Positions 41,718 to 49,402 of a DNA stretch of 49,402 nt are shown here, piece after piece. The notes beneath the pieces are model-generated. The model worked only from the letters and a program-made list of their open reading frames with translations, made no database searches and was not told the origin of the DNA. Origin of the DNA: Acetomicrobium thermoterrenum DSM 13490 (GTDB lineage: Bacteria > Synergistota > Synergistia > Synergistales > Acetomicrobiaceae); the NCBI RefSeq assembly GCF_900107215.1, contig NZ_FNPD01000006.1:1-49402 (forward strand). The letters are read 5' to 3'. The first letter of the stretch is position 1; the number at the start of each line of letters is the position of its first letter. The translations under genes were made by a program, and so were the position numbers.

Positions 41718-42695
41718 CTATTTAGAATGCAAGAAGCAGGCGACAAAGTGGCCGTTACCCACATCCACCAATGGGGGTTCCTCCTTCTTGCACCTTTCCA
41801 TAGCGTAACGACACCTTGGATTAAACCGGCAACCAGAAGGTGGATTGGCAGGCGAAGGCACGTCGCCCTCCAAAATAATGCGCTGACGTTGGCGCTTCGG
41901 ATCGGGAACTGGTATGGCAGAAAGTAGGGCATGGGAATAGGGATGCAAGGGGTTGCCAAAGAACTCAAGCTTTGGCGCCTTCTCGACTATTTTACCCAAA
42001 TACATTACGGCGACTCTATCCGATATATGTCTCACCACGGCTAAGTCGTGGGAAATGAACAGATAGGTCAGCTTCAGCTGCTCCTTTAGTTCATTCAACA
42101 AATTTAATATTTGGCTCCTGATGGAGACGTCCAGAGCCGACACCGGCTCATCGCAGACTACGAACTTTGGCTTCAAAGCTAAAGCTCGAGCAATGCTTAT
42201 CCTCTGGCGTTGCCCGCCGGAAAACTCATGGGGATACCTGAAGCGATGCTCTGGGAGCATTCCGCATTTCGACAACACCTCGGATATGTAATCGTCCAGC
42301 TCTCTTTTAGAGCACAGGCCATAATACCTCACGGCCTCGCCCACAATTTCGTTGACGGTCATGCGAGGGTTTAAGCTGCCGTAGGGATCTTGAAAGATTA
42401 TCTGCATCTTTTGTCTGATGCCGCGCGGGTTATCGCTAAGCATTGTTTCCACGTCTTGTCCCATAAAGAAGGCCTTTCCTTCGGTAGGCTTCAGCAAATG
42501 GAGCACGGTCCTCCCCAATGTAGTCTTTCCGCATCCCGATTCGCCGACCAACCCCAGTGTTTCCTGATCGTCAATGAAGAAGGATACGTCATCGACGGCT
42601 CGAACATGACCTACCGTTCTCTTGAATACTCCCTTGCGAATGGGAAAATACTGTCTCATGTTTTTGACCTCTAAGAAATGGGAGGCTTGCGTCAT
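41718..42695 (-). CDS. dppF: Peptide ABC transporter ATP-binding protein (OppF/DppF type)
   Basis: About 325 residues. Walker A is GESGCGKTT, signature [15 protein letters not shown], and Walker [13 protein letters not shown]. The C-terminal oligopeptide/dipeptide ATPase extension contains [15 protein letters not shown] with the cysteines of its Fe-S/zinc-like motif. It pairs with DppD to power the permeases. The ATG at 42695 overlaps the dppD stop (ATGA), which sets the start. It is the last gene of the operon and is followed by an intrinsic terminator. Confidence 0.92.
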   Translation of the reverse strand: MTQASHFLEVKNMRQYFPIRKGVFKRTVGHVRAVDDVSFFIDDQETLGLVGESGCGKTTLGRTVLHLLKPTEGKAFFMGQDVETMLSDNPRGIRQKMQIIFQDPYGSLNPRMTVNEIVGEAVRYYGLCSKRELDDYISEVLSKCGMLPEHRFRYPHEFSGGQRQRISIARALALKPKFVVCDEPVSALDVSIRSQILNLLNELKEQLKLTYLFISHDLAVVRHISDRVAVMYLGKIVEKAPKLEFFGNPLHPYSHALLSAIPVPDPKRQRQRIILEGDVPSPANPPSGCRFNPRCRYAMERCKKEEPPLVDVGNGHFVACFLHSK

Positions 42696-43687
42696 CTGGC
42701 CCCACCCCCGGAGTCGGAACCGTAGAGGAAACATCTGACCATACGCCCGTCGCCAAGGGAGTAGAGAGGAGGCATTTCCCGCGAGCACCTCGAAAAGGCC
42801 CTTTCGCAACGGTTATGAAAACGGCATCCCTCGGGAAATTCAAAGGGGTTGGGCACAAACCCAGGGATTACGTGAAGTTTATCGAGGTCTTTATCAATTC
42901 TCGGTATTGAAGCAAGCAACCCCTGTGTATAGGGATGCAAAGGTTCGTAAAAGAGAGAGGCCACGGGCGCTTCTTCAACTATAAGACCGGCATACATGAC
43001 CACCACTCGCTGGGCCATCTCGGCAACGACGCCCAAATCATGGGTAATGAGCATGATGGCCGCATTGAATTCTCTTTGCAGATCGTTCATGAGGTCTAGT
43101 ATTTGGGCCTGAATCGTAACGTCCAAAGCAGTAGTGGGTTCGTCCGCTATCAACAATTCAGGCTTGCAGGCCAAGGCCATGGCTATCATGGCCCTTTGGC
43201 GCTGTCCTCCCGAAAGCTGATGCGGATATTCGTCAACCCTTTGTTTTGGGTCGGGAATTCCGACGAGCTGAAGCAACTCTACGGCCTTCTCTTTGGCCTC
43301 CTTACTGTCCATTCCCTGGTGGAGCATCAAAGGCTCCATAATCTGAAACCCTATAGTCAAAACGGGGTTCAAGCTCGTCATCGGTTCTTGAAATATCATG
43401 GAGATCTTGTTGCCCCTTATTTGGCGCATCCTCGCTTCAGAAGCTTTGGTTAAGTCTTCGCCTTTAAAGAGTATGTTCCCTCCCGCTATCCTTCCAATGG
43501 GCCTTGGAAGAAGCCTCATTACAGAAAGAGCGGTAACGCTTTTGCCACAGCCGGACTCTCCTACCACGCCCAAGGTCTCGCCCGAATTGATGTGGAAGGT
43601 CACTCCTTCTACGGCCTTCACCAGGCCTCTGTCGGTATCGAAATAGGTCTTAAGATCTTTTATCTCCAATAAGCTCAACAACCCCAC
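42692..43687 (-). CDS. dppD: Peptide ABC transporter ATP-binding protein (OppD/DppD type)
   Basis: 331 residues. Walker A is GESGCGKSV, signature [15 protein letters not shown], and Walker [13 protein letters not shown]. The C-terminal [17 protein letters not shown] is the peptide-ATPase tail with cysteines. It is the second ATPase of the transporter. The start is uncertain: a GTG at 43687 follows the permease stop immediately, and TTG codons at 43681, 43678 and 43669 could also serve; AGGTGGGG lies across this region. Confidence 0.92.
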   Translation of the reverse strand: MGLLSLLEIKDLKTYFDTDRGLVKAVEGVTFHINSGETLGVVGESGCGKSVTALSVMRLLPRPIGRIAGGNILFKGEDLTKASEARMRQIRGNKISMIFQEPMTSLNPVLTIGFQIMEPLMLHQGMDSKEAKEKAVELLQLVGIPDPKQRVDEYPHQLSGGQRQRAMIAMALACKPELLIADEPTTALDVTIQAQILDLMNDLQREFNAAIMLITHDLGVVAEMAQRVVVMYAGLIVEEAPVASLFYEPLHPYTQGLLASIPRIDKDLDKLHVIPGFVPNPFEFPEGCRFHNRCERAFSRCSREMPPLYSLGDGRMVRCFLYGSDSGGGAR

Positions 43688-44569
43688 CTACCTTTTGAGC
43701 CTTACGTCGAGGGCATCTCGCAAGCCGTCTCCGAGGAAGTTGAAGGCAAGTACGGTATACATGATCGCCAGCCCGGGGAAAATAGCCCACCACCACTTGC
43801 CCATGCTTAGATATTTCTGGCCCTCGGAGATCATCAATCCCCAACTTGGAGTCGGGGGTTGAGCGCCAAAGCCCAGGAAGGCCAATCCCGCTTCTGTCAT
43901 TATGATGCTGCCCATGCCAAGCGTGGCCTGCACAATTACGGGGGCAAGGGCGTTCGGAAGGATATGTTTAAATATTATCTTCCCTCTGGGCAACCCCAAG
44001 GCCTTGGCCGCTTCGACGAACTCCCTGTCGCGCAGTGAAATGAATTGCGCCCTAACCACTCTGGCTATGCCAACCCAGTTAACCAGACCTATCGCAATAT
44101 AAACGACCCGCAGGCTAGGACTTTGAAATACTGCTATTACAGCCAGCACGAAAAGCAGGAAAGGAAAGGCAAAGACGACGTTGATCAACCAAGATATGAG
44201 GTCGTCGACCCATCCTCCCATATATCCTGCTATGGCCCCAAGCGGCACCCCGATGAGAAGAGACACTATGGTCGCAAAGATGCCTATCTGCAGCGAAATT
44301 CGGGCCCCGAAGATAATCCTGCTTAATATATCACGACCGTATATGTCGGTCCCCATCCAATGTTTTGCATTGGGGGGAGCCAACCGCACCTCTCTACCCT
44401 CCGTCCATATGAGCTGTTCGACGGGATCGTAGGGAGCTATAAGCGGAGCGAATATGGCAATTAAAATAACGGAGGCAGCCATAAAAAGCCCCAGCAACGC
44501 CAGCTTGTTCCGCTTAAACCTGAGCCATGCCTCATACCAAAGACCGCTGGATCTGCTCTTCTTAGCCAT
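43688..44569 (-). CDS. dppC: Peptide ABC transporter permease (DppC type)
   Basis: 293 residues with about six membrane helices. Family stretches are HWMGTDIYGRDILSRIIFGARISLQIG in pieces, and the EAA loop EFVEAAKALGLPRGKIIFKHILPNALAPVIVQ in pieces, which contacts the ATPases. It forms one half of the peptide channel with DppB. AAGGTGG precedes the ATG, and the gene lies 12 bases after dppB. Confidence 0.92.
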   Translation of the reverse strand: MAKKSRSSGLWYEAWLRFKRNKLALLGLFMAASVILIAIFAPLIAPYDPVEQLIWTEGREVRLAPPNAKHWMGTDIYGRDILSRIIFGARISLQIGIFATIVSLLIGVPLGAIAGYMGGWVDDLISWLINVVFAFPFLLFVLAVIAVFQSPSLRVVYIAIGLVNWVGIARVVRAQFISLRDREFVEAAKALGLPRGKIIFKHILPNALAPVIVQATLGMGSIIMTEAGLAFLGFGAQPPTPSWGLMISEGQKYLSMGKWWWAIFPGLAIMYTVLAFNFLGDGLRDALDVRLKR

Positions 44570-44581
44570 CTTAGAACCACC

Positions 44582-45508
44582 TTAATCGTAACGGATTCTG
44601 GGGTCTATGAACCCGTAGGAAATGTCGACTATTAAATTGGCTACCAAAAATATCACCGCCATAAATATGACCGTGCCCCGAATCATGGGAAAATCTCTGG
44701 CTATCAGGGCCTCAACGGCCAGCCTTCCCACTCCAGGCCAGGCAAAGATGGTCTCGGTCAAAACTGCACCTGAAAGCAGTTCGGCCACCTGAGTACCTAT
44801 GATTGTAACGACGGGAATTAGCGCGTTTTTCAAGGCATGTCGCATTATTACAATCCTTTCGCGTAATCCCTTTGACCTGGCCGTACGAATGTAGTCCTGC
44901 GTCAAGACCTCCAGCATACAGGATCGCGTGAGCCTCGCTATGAGGGCGGCCGGCCTTACTCCCAATGTGATCACAGGAAGTATGAAGTAACGCCAATCCC
45001 CTGGAACGTAACCAACCCCCGGTACTAGATGAAGCGTATAGGCAAAGATCAACAAAAGCAAAAGCCCCACCCAAAAGACGGGAGCACTGATACCCGATAT
45101 CGCTATGAACATGGCCGAATAATCGAATATTGAATATTGTTTTACGGCGGAAACCACTCCAGCCAGTATTCCCAAAAGGGCCGCCAAGACCATGGCCCAA
45201 AAGGCGAGCTTTAGAGTAGCTCCGAAGCGGGTCATCAAGGCGTCTACGACCTTTTCATTGTTCCTATAGGACACTCCCAAATCGCCCTTTACCAGGTCCT
45301 TCAAAAACCTCGTGTACTGCTTATGAATCGGAAGGTCTAACCCCAGGTCGGCCCTGATGCGGGCCAGCGTTTCGGGATCGCCCCTTTGGCCCATCATCAG
45401 CCTGGCAGGATCGCCGGGAACTATCGTCATCAGAATAAATACTATGGTCACAACTCCCCATATGACGGGGACTGCATAAAGCATTTTTCTCACGATGTAG
45501 GAAAACAT
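44582..45508 (-). CDS. dppB: Peptide ABC transporter permease (DppB type)
   Basis: About 308 residues, six helices. It opens with YIVRKMLYAVPVIWGVVTIVFI and contains DPARLMMGQRGDPETLARIRADLGLD in pieces, and the EAA loop QDYIRTARSKGLRERIVIMRHALKNALIPVV in pieces. It forms the other half of the channel. The start at 45508 is preferred (GGGAGG 7 bases upstream) to an in-frame ATG at 45523. A perfect stem-loop separates it from the binding-protein gene. Confidence 0.92.
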   Translation of the reverse strand: MFSYIVRKMLYAVPVIWGVVTIVFILMTIVPGDPARLMMGQRGDPETLARIRADLGLDLPIHKQYTRFLKDLVKGDLGVSYRNNEKVVDALMTRFGATLKLAFWAMVLAALLGILAGVVSAVKQYSIFDYSAMFIAISGISAPVFWVGLLLLLIFAYTLHLVPGVGYVPGDWRYFILPVITLGVRPAALIARLTRSCMLEVLTQDYIRTARSKGLRERIVIMRHALKNALIPVVTIIGTQVAELLSGAVLTETIFAWPGVGRLAVEALIARDFPMIRGTVIFMAVIFLVANLIVDISYGFIDPRIRYD

Positions 45509-45530
45509 ACATTTGCCTCCCATCTTCGAT

Positions 45531-45564
45531 CAAATGTGGGCTAGTTGCGACTAGCCCACATTTG
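45531..45564 (-). repeat. Stem-loop between the peptide-binding protein and permease genes
   Basis: A 15-bp perfect stem (45531-45545 with 45550-45564, loop of 4) sits 10 bases after the dppA stop. No U-run follows on the minus strand, so it more likely stabilises the dppA message end than stops transcription. It would raise binding protein over permease. Confidence 0.7.
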
Positions 45565-45573
45565 TCAATTAAT

Positions 45574-47208
45574 TTACTTTTCGATCCATACGACCTCAAG
45601 GGGAGTAGTGTAGTCTCCAAAGGCGGGAAGATGCATGTTCTTCAGCCAATCCTGAGCCAGCAAGCTCGTCGTGTAGTGAAACAGGAACAACCAAGGAGCA
45701 TCGTCAACTATCATCTGTTCTGCCTCCTGATAAAGCTTCATTCGCTTATCCCAATCCGTTTCCACGCGCGCCGCAGCCAACATTTCATCCACCTTTGGGT
45801 TGCTGTAAAAGGAATAGTTACCCTTGGAACCGTGGTTTTCGGAATGGAGCAATACGTATAGGAAGTTATCCGGATCGGCGTAATCGGCTACCCAACCCAT
45901 TCTAAACATCTGAGTCTCTCCCCGTTCGCAGAGATCCAGATGCACTCCCCAGTCGAGAACCTTGATGTTTATGTTGATGCCAAGGTTCTTGAGTTGTGCC
46001 TGAATTGCTTCCGATATAAGGGTGTGGCGGGGGTCGTTGTTGACGTTCAGGTCGACGGTTATTCCGTCGGGGAAGCCTGCCTCAGCCAATAACTGCTTTG
46101 CCTTTTCAGGATTGTACTCATATCCCCTCAAATTGGGATTGTATCCCGGTATGCCGGGAGGAAGGATTCCCTTAGCCGGGTAATAACGCCCGTGTATAAC
46201 GAGTTCGTTTATGGCTTCCCTGTCTACGGCGTAGTTGAATGCCTGCCTCAGTTTCAAATTGTCCTTAAAGGGAGGTTTGGAGTTGTTAAATCCGTAGTAA
46301 TAAGTCCCAAGTTCAGGCCTTTCTTGCAGCAGATGGGAGTACTGGGCCTTTATCTCTTCGTAATATTCGTCCGGAGGCGCAGGCAGGACGTCTATGTTTC
46401 CCTTCTTGAACTCCTCGTAGGCAATCGTGTTATCAGGTATTATGACGATCTCGATACCGTCCAGGTAGGGTAGTTGCCTGCCGGCTTCGTCCTTTTTCCA
46501 GTAATCGGGATTTTTCCTGTAGACCAACCGTTGATCGTGATCCCAGCGCTCCAGAATGAACGCTCCCGTACCTACAGGATGGAAGTTGAACTCCTTGCCC
46601 CACTTCTCGGCATCCTCTTTGGGAACCACCACAAAGGAGTTGTAGGCCAGTACGCTGAGGAAGGGAGAAAAGGGGTAGTCCAGTTCGAATTGCAAGGTGT
46701 AGTCGTCAACTACCTTGATTCCAACCCATTCATCGGCCTTGCCGTCGACGAAATCCTGATATCCCTTGACCATATCGATGAAATAAGCTCTTGGGGAATT
46801 GACCTTAACCAACCTCTCGAAGGAATATTTCCAGTCGTGGGCAGTTACCTCACGTCCGCCGTTTTCGGTGGGCTTGCCGAGGGATTCTTTGTGGAATTTG
46901 ACACCCTTCCTTAAGTGAAAGGTCCATGTCTTTCCGTCGGGACTTGCTTCCCAGCTTTCGGCCAGCCTGGGAACTATGCTCTTTCCGTCGGGATCGTTAT
47001 CTACCAGCATATCGAACATTAGGTACACGTTTCTCGAGGAGCTGGTGTCAGTTGCCATCGCCGGATCGAGCTTGGGAGGATCGTTTACCGCACGCCACCT
47101 CAACACGCCACCATACTTCGGCTCCTGGGCAACTGCCGCGTTCTGCCCCACAAAAACCAGGGAAAGAAGTATCACGACCATAACGAACCAAACCAACCGT
47201 CTCTTCAC
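45574..47208 (-). CDS. dppA: Peptide ABC transporter substrate-binding protein (family 5)
   Basis: 544 residues with a signal peptide (MKRRLVWFVMVVILLSLVFVG, cleavage near AVAQ). Family-5 stretches follow: GGVLRWRAVNDPPKLDPA, LAESWEASPDGKTWTFHLRKGVKFH in pieces, PVGTGAFILERWDHDQRLVYRKNPDYW in pieces, and YNPEKAKQLLAEAGFPDG. It captures peptides or related solutes in the periplasm. Dipeptide, oligopeptide or nickel/other ligands cannot be separated by eye. The GTG start at 47208 has GGTGG about 14 bases upstream. It heads the five-gene operon, transcribed from a promoter about 190 bases away. Confidence 0.92.
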   Translation of the reverse strand: MKRRLVWFVMVVILLSLVFVGQNAAVAQEPKYGGVLRWRAVNDPPKLDPAMATDTSSSRNVYLMFDMLVDNDPDGKSIVPRLAESWEASPDGKTWTFHLRKGVKFHKESLGKPTENGGREVTAHDWKYSFERLVKVNSPRAYFIDMVKGYQDFVDGKADEWVGIKVVDDYTLQFELDYPFSPFLSVLAYNSFVVVPKEDAEKWGKEFNFHPVGTGAFILERWDHDQRLVYRKNPDYWKKDEAGRQLPYLDGIEIVIIPDNTIAYEEFKKGNIDVLPAPPDEYYEEIKAQYSHLLQERPELGTYYYGFNNSKPPFKDNLKLRQAFNYAVDREAINELVIHGRYYPAKGILPPGIPGYNPNLRGYEYNPEKAKQLLAEAGFPDGITVDLNVNNDPRHTLISEAIQAQLKNLGININIKVLDWGVHLDLCERGETQMFRMGWVADYADPDNFLYVLLHSENHGSKGNYSFYSNPKVDEMLAAARVETDWDKRMKLYQEAEQMIVDDAPWLFLFHYTTSLLAQDWLKNMHLPAFGDYTTPLEVVWIEK

Positions 47209-47589
47209 AACTCTTCGCCACCTTTCGTTTATTTTAATGCTTGTCGCATTAAAGCCTCACGTAATAAGGGTGGTGACAAAACATAAGAAACACGCCTAAA
47301 AGGTATAATGCTTTTATGAATTTTGAAAAACCCAAAGTCGAGATATCCGAAAATACCATGAACATCCTGGGATTGTTCGAATAATTTTTTATGTTTGGCA
47401 TATTTATATTAATTGAGTCTCGGAAGAAAAGTCAAGACATTTAGATAATTATAACAACTGACGGTTTACTAATTCAAATAAACGAATAATATAATATGCA
47501 ACGATTTATCATAACATCACAAGTTGAGCAACAATTATTAATAGATAAATAAATCTAACAAAAATGATGCTAAACTTATCTAAAATAAA
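47209..47589. other. AT-rich 381-base leader/intergenic region
   Basis: It contains the inverted repeat TTTAATGC-ttgtc-GCATTAAA (47233-47253) just before dppA, the minus promoter at 47406-47435, and a 22-codon plus-strand frame at 47316-47384 (MNFEKPKVEISENT...), which follows a TATAAT-like sequence but has no ribosome site and lies antisense to the dppA leader. I see no recognisable RNA family. Confidence 0.45.
47406..47435 (-). promoter_or_regulatory. Promoter of the peptide transporter operon
   Basis: On the minus strand TTGACT (47435-47430), 18-base spacer and TAATAT (47411-47406). The start would be near 47399, leaving a roughly 190-base leader before dppA. Confidence 0.55.
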
Positions 47590-48705
47590 TCAACTCCCGG
47601 CATTTTCCGTAAGGTCGTCAAAATCGATCTTCTCCTTTTGCAGGTCCCCGTGCCGAGAGACCTTCACTCGCACAAAACCGCCTTCATGGGGGACTTCTTC
47701 GATCGTACGTTTCATTTTAACCCTTGAAACCGGCCAATATCTCACTCCTATGGTAGTGGTATGTTCGAAGAGGCCTTCGATAGCTCGATCCAAATTCTCA
47801 GCATCGACCAAAAGCCTCAGGATAAAGAGGGGCCTGTTTTTCTTTCCCAATCCCTGCAGAAGATGAACTTCCTTCGATGTCTCCTGCAACTTAGAAATGG
47901 CATATCCGATTTCCTCTCCGGTGATATCATCCAGCGATGTTTCGATAAGGATCGTCTCTTCCAGATCTTCCTCCTCGGCCATGGTCGCCCTTAAGACATT
48001 TGCCACTTCGAAATCTTTAGATCCTGCACCATATCCTACTTTGGCAGGAACGAAAGAAGGAAGGACTCTGTAAAAGGTGGCAGATACCGCCAAAAGGGAA
48101 ACGCCCGTCGGAGTAGCCAGCTCTCCTTCGATATCGCTCCCCAAAAGGGGAACCCTTCTTTTCGATGCTATCGCCGTCACGGCAGGTACAGGAACGGGTA
48201 ATAAGCCGTGGCAAGTTTTAACTTTTCCGCTTCCCGTACAAACGGGAGTAGAGGCAATTCTTTTTTCTCCCAAACTTTCAAGGAGCATAAAAAAACCAAG
48301 ACAGTCGATGATCGTGTCAAAACTTCCCGCTTCATGAAGGTGGACTTCCTCGACCTCTGCTCCGTGCACTTCGGCCTCTGCCTCAAGAATACATAGTATG
48401 GCCTCCTTCGCCCTGTCCTTGGCCCAATTGGAAGCTCCAACAGAATAGGAGGTCCGATCTAAAATTTCCAACATCTCATGCCCGTGCCTACCATGAAAGT
48501 GTTCGTCGAGGGATATGTTGATCTTTATCGCCTCTATGCTCCCCCTTTTTGTTATTTCCTTTCTTATCTCTACGCCGGAAAGGCCCTTTACGCCTTCAAC
48601 GGCATTAAACCGTTCGAGGAGGGCAAAATCGGCCCCAAGGTCAACCAACGCTCCCAAAAGCATATCTCCGCTAACTCCCGAGAAATTAGGTTCGAATATT
48701 ATCAC
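47590..48705 (-). CDS. larC: Nickel insertion protein LarC (nickel-pincer cofactor synthesis)
   Basis: About 371 residues. It starts with FEPNFSGVSGDMLLGALVDLGADF, the LarC hallmark. VEEVHLHEAGSFDTIIDCLGF, TGSGKVKTCHGLLPVPVPA in pieces, and LLGSDIEGELATPTG-like stretches follow; the C-terminal region has GEEIGYAISKLQE and MKRTIEEVP. LarC is a CTP-dependent nickel-inserting cyclometallase that completes the nickel-pincer nucleotide of lactate racemase-type enzymes. A GTG start at 48705 is used, placed 2 bases past the larE stop, with GGGAGG upstream. The one-protein form is intact (some genomes split LarC1/C2). Confidence 0.93.
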   Translation of the reverse strand: MIIFEPNFSGVSGDMLLGALVDLGADFALLERFNAVEGVKGLSGVEIRKEITKRGSIEAIKINISLDEHFHGRHGHEMLEILDRTSYSVGASNWAKDRAKEAILCILEAEAEVHGAEVEEVHLHEAGSFDTIIDCLGFFMLLESLGEKRIASTPVCTGSGKVKTCHGLLPVPVPAVTAIASKRRVPLLGSDIEGELATPTGVSLLAVSATFYRVLPSFVPAKVGYGAGSKDFEVANVLRATMAEEEDLEETILIETSLDDITGEEIGYAISKLQETSKEVHLLQGLGKKNRPLFILRLLVDAENLDRAIEGLFEHTTTIGVRYWPVSRVKMKRTIEEVPHEGGFVRVKVSRHGDLQKEKIDFDDLTENAGS

Positions 48706-48706
48706 T

Positions 48707-49402
48707 TTATACCCCTCCCGCCAAAGAATCCATCTTGCCGCTTCTGTGACCTTCCAAATCCAGTGCAACGACTACAAAGCCAAGTCCCTGCAGAAGGCTT
48801 CTCAGTTCGTCCCTGACTGCCCAAGCCTTTCCCATATCTTCACGAGATACCTCAACCACTGCAACTTTCGGACGATAACACCTGACCCTGACCTCCCTGA
48901 GGCCCAAGGAAGCCAGCTCTTTTTCCGCCCCTGAGACCTGACCTATCTCCTCCTCAGACAAGGTTGTGTAATAGGGAAAACGCGTTGCAAGACAGGGAGA
49001 AGAAGGTTTGTCCCAAAATTTCAAATCAAATTCACGGGCAAGCTTTCTGATATCTTCCTTCCTTAAACCTGCTTCCTTCAGAGGATGAAGCACACCATCC
49101 TCTTTTGCAGCTTCAAGGCCGGGCCTGTATTCCATCGTGTCCGATTCCGTCACCCCATCCATTACCACATACCCTTTTAAAACAGACTTTTCAAGCCATT
49201 TCATAACCGAAGCGTCTCTGTTTTTTCTGCAGAAATAACACCGCCTCAGATGATTTTGCCTGATCTCGCTTACGCTCAGGTCGTCTGAATATATCACATG
49301 GTGTTCAAGCCCGAATGTTTCTGCCACTTTTCTGGCCTCTTCCACTTCGTCGTCGGGAATCAAGGGAGAGGAGAAGGTCACTGCCACGACATTGCTTTCA
49401 GC
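48707..49402 (-). CDS. larE: Sulfur transferase LarE, C-terminal part (gene continues beyond the window)
   Basis: About 231 residues are visible, in frame to the window edge; the N-terminal PP-loop (SGGxDS) is outside. Visible landmarks are VAVTFSSPLIPDDEVEEA, ARKVAETFGLEHHVIY, CYFCRKN, VMDGVTESD, GVLHPLKEAGLRKEDIR and KPSSPCLATRFPY. LarE sulfurates the nickel-pincer precursor. The CxxC (CYFC) plus the third Cys (SPC) is the set that binds a 4Fe-4S cluster in some LarE proteins (T. maritima type), instead of sacrificing a single Cys as in L. plantarum. larC follows 2 bases later; larB was not seen. Confidence 0.92.
   Translation of the reverse strand, partial: AESNVVAVTFSSPLIPDDEVEEARKVAETFGLEHHVIYSDDLSVSEIRQNHLRRCYFCRKNRDASVMKWLEKSVLKGYVVMDGVTESDTMEYRPGLEAAKEDGVLHPLKEAGLRKEDIRKLAREFDLKFWDKPSSPCLATRFPYYTTLSEEEIGQVSGAEKELASLGLREVRVRCYRPKVAVVEVSREDMGKAWAVRDELRSLLQGLGFVVVALDLEGHRSGKMDSLAGGV

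Overview
The window is gene-dense chromosomal DNA (roughly 45 genes, most in short co-directional operons) from an anaerobic, amino-acid- or peptide-fermenting bacterium with two membranes. A Synergistota member close to Acetomicrobium/Anaerobaculum is my best guess. This is inferred from the gene mix: a sodium-pumping methylmalonyl-CoA decarboxylase operon, flavodiiron protein, Etf, peptide ABC transporter, an NAD-type glutamate dehydrogenase and an AsmA/TamB-like envelope protein. No rRNA, tRNA, CRISPR array, prophage or intact insertion sequence is visible.

Layout. 1-5232 (minus): a complete succinyl-CoA to propionyl-CoA module (methylmalonyl-CoA mutase large and small subunits, epimerase, decarboxylase subunits A, D, C and the start of B). 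5485-10864: a YvyF-like zinc/HTH protein, flavodiiron protein, HAD hydrolase, glutamate dehydrogenase, TenA and a VUT/YhhQ-type transporter. 10857-12673 (minus): a uracil-DNA-glycosylase-like protein and an SfsA nuclease fused to a DUF123 domain. 13230-18721: a BMP-type nucleoside ABC transporter divergent from a gpt-type phosphoribosyltransferase, so together a purine import and salvage locus. 18723-20435 (minus): BioY, IMPACT/YigZ and HIT proteins. 20463-20498: a 36-bp perfect palindrome with an exact parS site at its centre. 20667-22426: EtfBA. 22455-26587: AI-2E-family transporter, then a Fur/Zur-type regulator followed by znuABC under a Fur-box-overlapped promoter. 26584-26835: a promoter, a highly structured RNA and an intrinsic terminator directly before serA and a histidine-phosphatase gene. 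29153-32545 (minus): rsmG-parA-parB-atpZ-SDR, an origin-proximal type of cluster. 32688-37899: PPC protein, SNase-OB nuclease, a small secreted protein and a 1105-residue AsmA/TamB-like protein. 37981-41593 (minus): beta-CASP RNase, nitroreductase, TlpA-like thioredoxin and CcdA. 41718-47208 (minus): a peptide ABC transporter operon. 47590-49402 (minus): larC and a partial larE of nickel-pincer cofactor synthesis.

How it fits together. Peptides enter through the Dpp-type transporter. Amino acids are oxidised by GDH and Etf-linked enzymes, and succinyl-CoA carbon leaves as propionyl-CoA with sodium pumping. Serine synthesis is probably driven by SerA plus a cofactor-independent-type phosphoserine phosphatase. 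Chromosome segregation genes and a parS site lie about 10 kb apart.

The strongest candidate for something undescribed is the RNA at about 26619-26835. It has a consensus promoter, a long-range closing helix, a possible H-type pseudoknot, a tall multi-segment hairpin and a strong terminator, and it matches no RNA class that I recognise. It could be a free-standing small RNA or a transcription-attenuating leader of serA. All assignments rest on reading motifs by eye; no database search or folding program was run.
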